NCBI GenBank assembly: GCA_945957245.1 | Contig: CAMFLD010000111.1 | Location: forward strand, 1-7,938 | DNA from: an uncultured Flavobacterium sp. | GTDB lineage: Bacteria; Bacteroidota; Bacteroidia; Flavobacteriales; Flavobacteriaceae | Direction: 5' to 3' | DNA length: 7,938 nucleotides | Shown: positions 6,172 to 7,938 of the stretch, piece after piece | Numbering within the stretch: the first letter of the stretch is position 1 | Layout of the letters: each line of letters starts with the position of its first letter | Notes under the pieces: model-generated | Told to the model about the DNA's origin: nothing | Database searches by the model: none | The model's input: the letters and a program-made list of their open reading frames with translations, nothing else | Translations under genes and position numbers: made by a program

Positions 6172-6870
6172 ATGAAACCCTATAAATGCCTCATTATAGA
6201 TGATGACGAAATTGACCGTCTTACTGCGACTTCATTTGTAAAGAAGTTTCCGCAGTTTAACATTATAGGTGTATATGAAAATGGTCTGGATGCCTTACCC
6301 GTATTAGAAAAGGAATCGATAGATGTTCTTTTTTTAGATATTGATATGCCTGAACTTGATGGTTTAGAGTTGAGAAAAATGGCAATAAATGTTCCAGTTT
6401 GCATCTACATAACTTCTCATGCAGAACATGCTGTGGAGAGTTTCCAAGTAGATACTTTAGATTTTATCGTAAAACCATTAAAACTCGACCGGTTTACCGC
6501 CACTGTTTCCCGCATTAATGAATATCTGGAGTTAAAAAATAAGGCCGAGTTATTTGAGGCGGCTCTTGGCGGAGATGTAATTTACATCAAAGAAGGACAT
6601 GAACAAACTAAAATAAAACTACATGATGTGTTTTATCTGGAAGCTTTAAAGGATTATACCAAAATTGTTACCTCAGCGAAAAAGCACTGTGTCCTGACCA
6701 ACATTGGTAATCTATTGAAGGAATCACACTTTCAATCTTTTATCAGGGTGCACCGTAGTTTTGCCATCCAGAAAAATTATATCGAAAGAAAACTGGCTAA
6801 TGAAGTAGTACTGACTAATGGAATTCAAATTCCCATTGGCCGTTCTTATAAAGACAATCTTGATTTTTAA
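6172..6870 (+). CDS. LytTR-family response regulator
   Basis: A 232-residue DNA-binding response regulator. The receiver domain (about 4-120) has the acidic cluster D10-D11-D12, the phosphoacceptor D56 in LFLDIDMP, T81 and the conserved K101 in IVKP, so phosphorylation should work. The LytTR domain (about 135-231) shows IYIKEGHEQTKI, the FIRVHRSFAI stretch (190-199) and the ending IPIGRSYKDNL. LytTR domains bind pairs of direct repeats about two helical turns apart. Two such sites occur in this window, 4010-4044 and 7579-7613, so likely targets are the secreted-protein operon and the lipoprotein gene. It forms an operon with the upstream kinase (37-bp gap) and ends in a terminator shared with the convergent lipoprotein gene. 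Confidence 0.96.
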   Translation: MKPYKCLIIDDDEIDRLTATSFVKKFPQFNIIGVYENGLDALPVLEKESIDVLFLDIDMPELDGLELRKMAINVPVCIYITSHAEHAVESFQVDTLDFIVKPLKLDRFTATVSRINEYLELKNKAELFEAALGGDVIYIKEGHEQTKIKLHDVFYLEALKDYTKIVTSAKKHCVLTNIGNLLKESHFQSFIRVHRSFAIQKNYIERKLANEVVLTNGIQIPIGRSYKDNLDF

Positions 6871-6887
6871 CTTATGCAAAAAGATTT

Positions 6888-6910
6888 AGGCCCCGCTTTC
6901 GCAAGGGCCT
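6888..6910. terminator. Shared terminator between convergent genes
   Basis: AGGCCC (6888-6893) pairs with GGGCCT (6905-6910), with an inner GC/GC pair around a TTTC loop. It lies between the stop codons of the regulator (6870) and the lipoprotein gene (6936). The T-rich tail (AAATCTTTTT) is found only in the minus direction, so it should work best for the lipoprotein mRNA. Confidence 0.65.
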
Positions 6911-6935
6911 GGCATTACTAAACTCAAGTGTGTTT

Positions 6936-7511
6936 TTATTGCGTTTGCTGAAAGTCAAAAGTTAGATCTCCGGCATAATAGTTATTGGAAATATTGGTTG
7001 GGTAAGTTTGCGTTGATCCACTAACCCATTTGTAAGCATCAATCTTAATATTTCCTACCGTCATTGGGTAAGTAGCATTAGAAGAGTCCGCTTTGTTTCT
7101 TTTGTACCAATCATTGGAGTTAAAAGTTATTGCGTACTGTTTGTCTTTAATAAGAGCCAAATCTTCTACATCAAAAACAGTCAAAATATTAGCCGTAGCG
7201 TAATTAACGGTTTCCGTTTTCAAAGGTGTACCTGCAGCTTTATCCCAAATAGTAATCTTTAATGCACTGTTTACATCTGGTAGTTTTACTTTTAATGTCG
7301 TAATTTTTCCCGTTACCAAAGGAGTGAATTCCAATCCAAATTCGTAGCTTCCTGAGTTGATAAAATTGGTACTTGAGGCATTAAATCCTGAGGCAATAAG
7401 GTAGCCATCAAGAAAGTCTTCTTTCTCGTATGATTTGTCGTTACTGCTGCATGAAGTTAATACAGCTGCAAAGGCAACTAACATTGCTAATTTTTTGAAT
7501 TTTGTTTTCAT
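6936..7511 (-). CDS. Small lipoprotein, possibly DUF4082-like beta-sandwich
   Basis: A 191-residue protein with a lipoprotein signal peptide: basic MKTKFKK, hydrophobic core 8-18 and lipobox LTSC with the lipidated C21. The next residues are SSND; an acidic stretch after the Cys can act as a surface-export signal in Bacteroidota, so surface exposure is possible but uncertain. The mature part (about 35-190) is rich in alternating beta-strand patterns, with YEFGLEFTPLVTGKITTLKV, an LKITIWD strand and KQYAITFNS. This resembles DUF4082-type beta-sandwich domains; I am not sure of the family. No catalytic motif is visible. It stands alone, convergent with the LytTR regulator, and has direct-repeat sites (7579-7613) 67 bp before its start, so it is a likely target of that regulator. 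It could serve as a binding protein at the cell surface or feed back on the kinase. Confidence 0.88.
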   Translation of the reverse strand: MKTKFKKLAMLVAFAAVLTSCSSNDKSYEKEDFLDGYLIASGFNASSTNFINSGSYEFGLEFTPLVTGKITTLKVKLPDVNSALKITIWDKAAGTPLKTETVNYATANILTVFDVEDLALIKDKQYAITFNSNDWYKRNKADSSNATYPMTVGNIKIDAYKWVSGSTQTYPTNISNNYYAGDLTFDFQQTQ

Positions 7512-7560
7512 AAGTAAGTGATTTTGTTTTAAAATTTCAGGACAATATTAGAGCAAAGCC

Positions 7561-7569
7561 CAAAATGTA
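7561..7569 (-). promoter_or_regulatory. Weak -7-like element of the lipoprotein gene
   Basis: On the minus strand TACATTTTG resembles TAnnTTTG with one extra T. It lies 49 bp before the start codon and 9 bp below the direct repeats at 7579-7613, which would overlap the -33 region. A poor core promoter with an adjoining site fits an activated promoter, but this is tentative. Confidence 0.3.
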
Positions 7570-7578
7570 AAAACCACC

Positions 7579-7613
7579 AATATACGAGCGACAAAAAAAA
7601 TATACGAACGACA
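7579..7613. promoter_or_regulatory. Candidate LytTR operator upstream of the lipoprotein gene
   Basis: Two half-sites, AATATACGAGCGACA (7579-7593) and AATATACGAACGACA (7599-7613), differ at one base and repeat at exactly 20 bp with an AAAAA spacer. On the gene strand they read TGTCG(T/C)TCGTATATT; GTCGTTCGT matches 7 of 9 positions of the published LytTR consensus [TA][AC][CA]GTTN[AG][TG]. Tandem direct repeats about two helical turns apart are typical of LytTR sites. The nearest LytTR gene ends about 700 bp away. The repeats are plain in the sequence; the bound protein is inferred. Confidence 0.6.
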
Positions 7614-7624
7614 GTTTTTAAATA

Positions 7625-7646
7625 AAAAAAGCCCAACTTTCGTTGA
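7625..7646 (+). repeat. 22-bp direct repeat, right copy
   Basis: Identical to 1562-1583 and in the same orientation; forms one arm and the loop of the trxA terminator. The two copies are 6,063 bp apart and bracket the five-gene block. Confidence 0.75.
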
Positions 7647-7651
7647 GCTTT
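7628..7651 (-). terminator. trxA intrinsic terminator
   Basis: On the minus strand AAAGCTCAAC and GTTGGGCTTT form a 10-bp stem (one U-G pair) around a GAAA tetraloop. A seven-T tail follows (A7624-7630 on the plus strand). It begins about 20 nt after the thioredoxin stop codon. Confidence 0.85.
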
Positions 7652-7670
7652 CGTTTATTTTATGCTTAGA

Positions 7671-7938
7671 TTACAACAAAGCGTCAATTGCATCTGTGTA
7701 TGTTTTCTTTGGGGCTACTCCAACCTGGCGCCCTACAACTTCACCGTTTTGGAAAACCAAAACAGTTGGGATATTACGCACGCCGTATTTTGCAGCAAAT
7801 TCCTGATTTGCATCAACATCAACTTTTCCTACGGTTGCTTTTCCTTCATATTCTGTTGCTATTTCATCAATAACCGGCCCAACCATTCTGCATGGTCCAC
7901 ACCAGGCTGCCCAAAAATCTACTACTACCGGTTTATCT
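7671..7938 (-). CDS. trxA: Thioredoxin (partial, N-terminus outside window)
   Basis: The last 88 residues of a thioredoxin of about 105; the open frame runs off the right edge, so the start codon and some 15-17 residues are missing. The active site WCGPC is encoded at 7890-7904, preceded by VVVDFWAA and followed by the conserved VGKVDVDAN strand, the cis-Pro motif NIPT and a FQNGEVV stretch. It is a cytoplasmic disulfide reductase that supplies electrons to ribonucleotide reductase, peroxiredoxins and others, and is itself reduced by thioredoxin reductase. The ATG at 7884-7886 lies inside the domain, after the active site, and is not the start. A strong terminator follows, so it ends its transcription unit. 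Confidence 0.98.
   Translation of the reverse strand, partial: DKPVVVDFWAAWCGPCRMVGPVIDEIATEYEGKATVGKVDVDANQEFAAKYGVRNIPTVLVFQNGEVVGRQVGVAPKKTYTDAIDALL

Noticed and set aside
6180..6404. Minus-strand reading frame opposite the start of the LytTR regulator
   Set aside because: It is fully contained in the receiver-domain coding region; Ser-rich antisense shadow.
7688..7873. Plus-strand reading frame opposite trxA
   Set aside because: Antisense shadow rich in Leu/His/Gln within a certain thioredoxin gene.

Overview
The window looks like a chromosomal segment of a Bacteroidota bacterium, most likely a Flavobacterium or a close relative. Evidence: AT-rich DNA; starts without Shine-Dalgarno sequences; promoter elements of the TTG / TAnnTTTG type; a type IX secretion (T9SS) C-terminal sorting domain; signal peptides cleaved just before Gln; and a structured RNA element resembling those common in Flavobacteria. 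No insertion sequence, integrase, phage gene or CRISPR array is visible.

Layout. Positions 1-278 hold no gene, only hairpins and terminators. A tRNA-Asp(GTC) gene (279-352, minus) has its own good promoter (370-399) and terminator (243-266). A DUF58/vWA-type protein follows (437-1363, minus). The spacer 1364-1621 carries a probable Flavo-1-like structured RNA (plus strand) and a terminator. A two-gene minus-strand operon comes next: an ELWxxDGT-repeat, T9SS-secreted protein (2333-3952), then a secreted HELGH putative metallopeptidase (1622-2320). Divergent from it, on the plus strand, is a two-component system: a TPR-type membrane sensor histidine kinase (4122-6134) and a LytTR response regulator (6172-6870). 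Convergent with the regulator is a small lipoprotein gene (6936-7511, minus). The window ends in a partial thioredoxin gene (7671-7938, minus).

How the parts may work together. Two similar direct-repeat sites were found by reading the intergenic regions: 4010-4044, upstream of the secreted-protein operon, and 7579-7613, upstream of the lipoprotein. Each has two 15-bp half-sites with exactly 20-bp period, an A/T-only 5-bp spacer, the same orientation relative to the downstream gene, and a similar distance from its start codon (57 and 67 bp). Their core, CGTTnGT on the gene strand, resembles the published LytTR consensus. The simplest reading is that the kinase/LytTR pair encoded between them controls both flanking units, which encode secreted or surface proteins. 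This is an inference from sequence.

The whole five-gene block lies between two identical 22-bp copies of a terminator arm (1562-1583 and 7625-7646) in the same orientation. The block may therefore be an accessory cassette inserted between trxA and the DUF58 gene. The terminator type is probably common in these genomes, so coincidence is possible.
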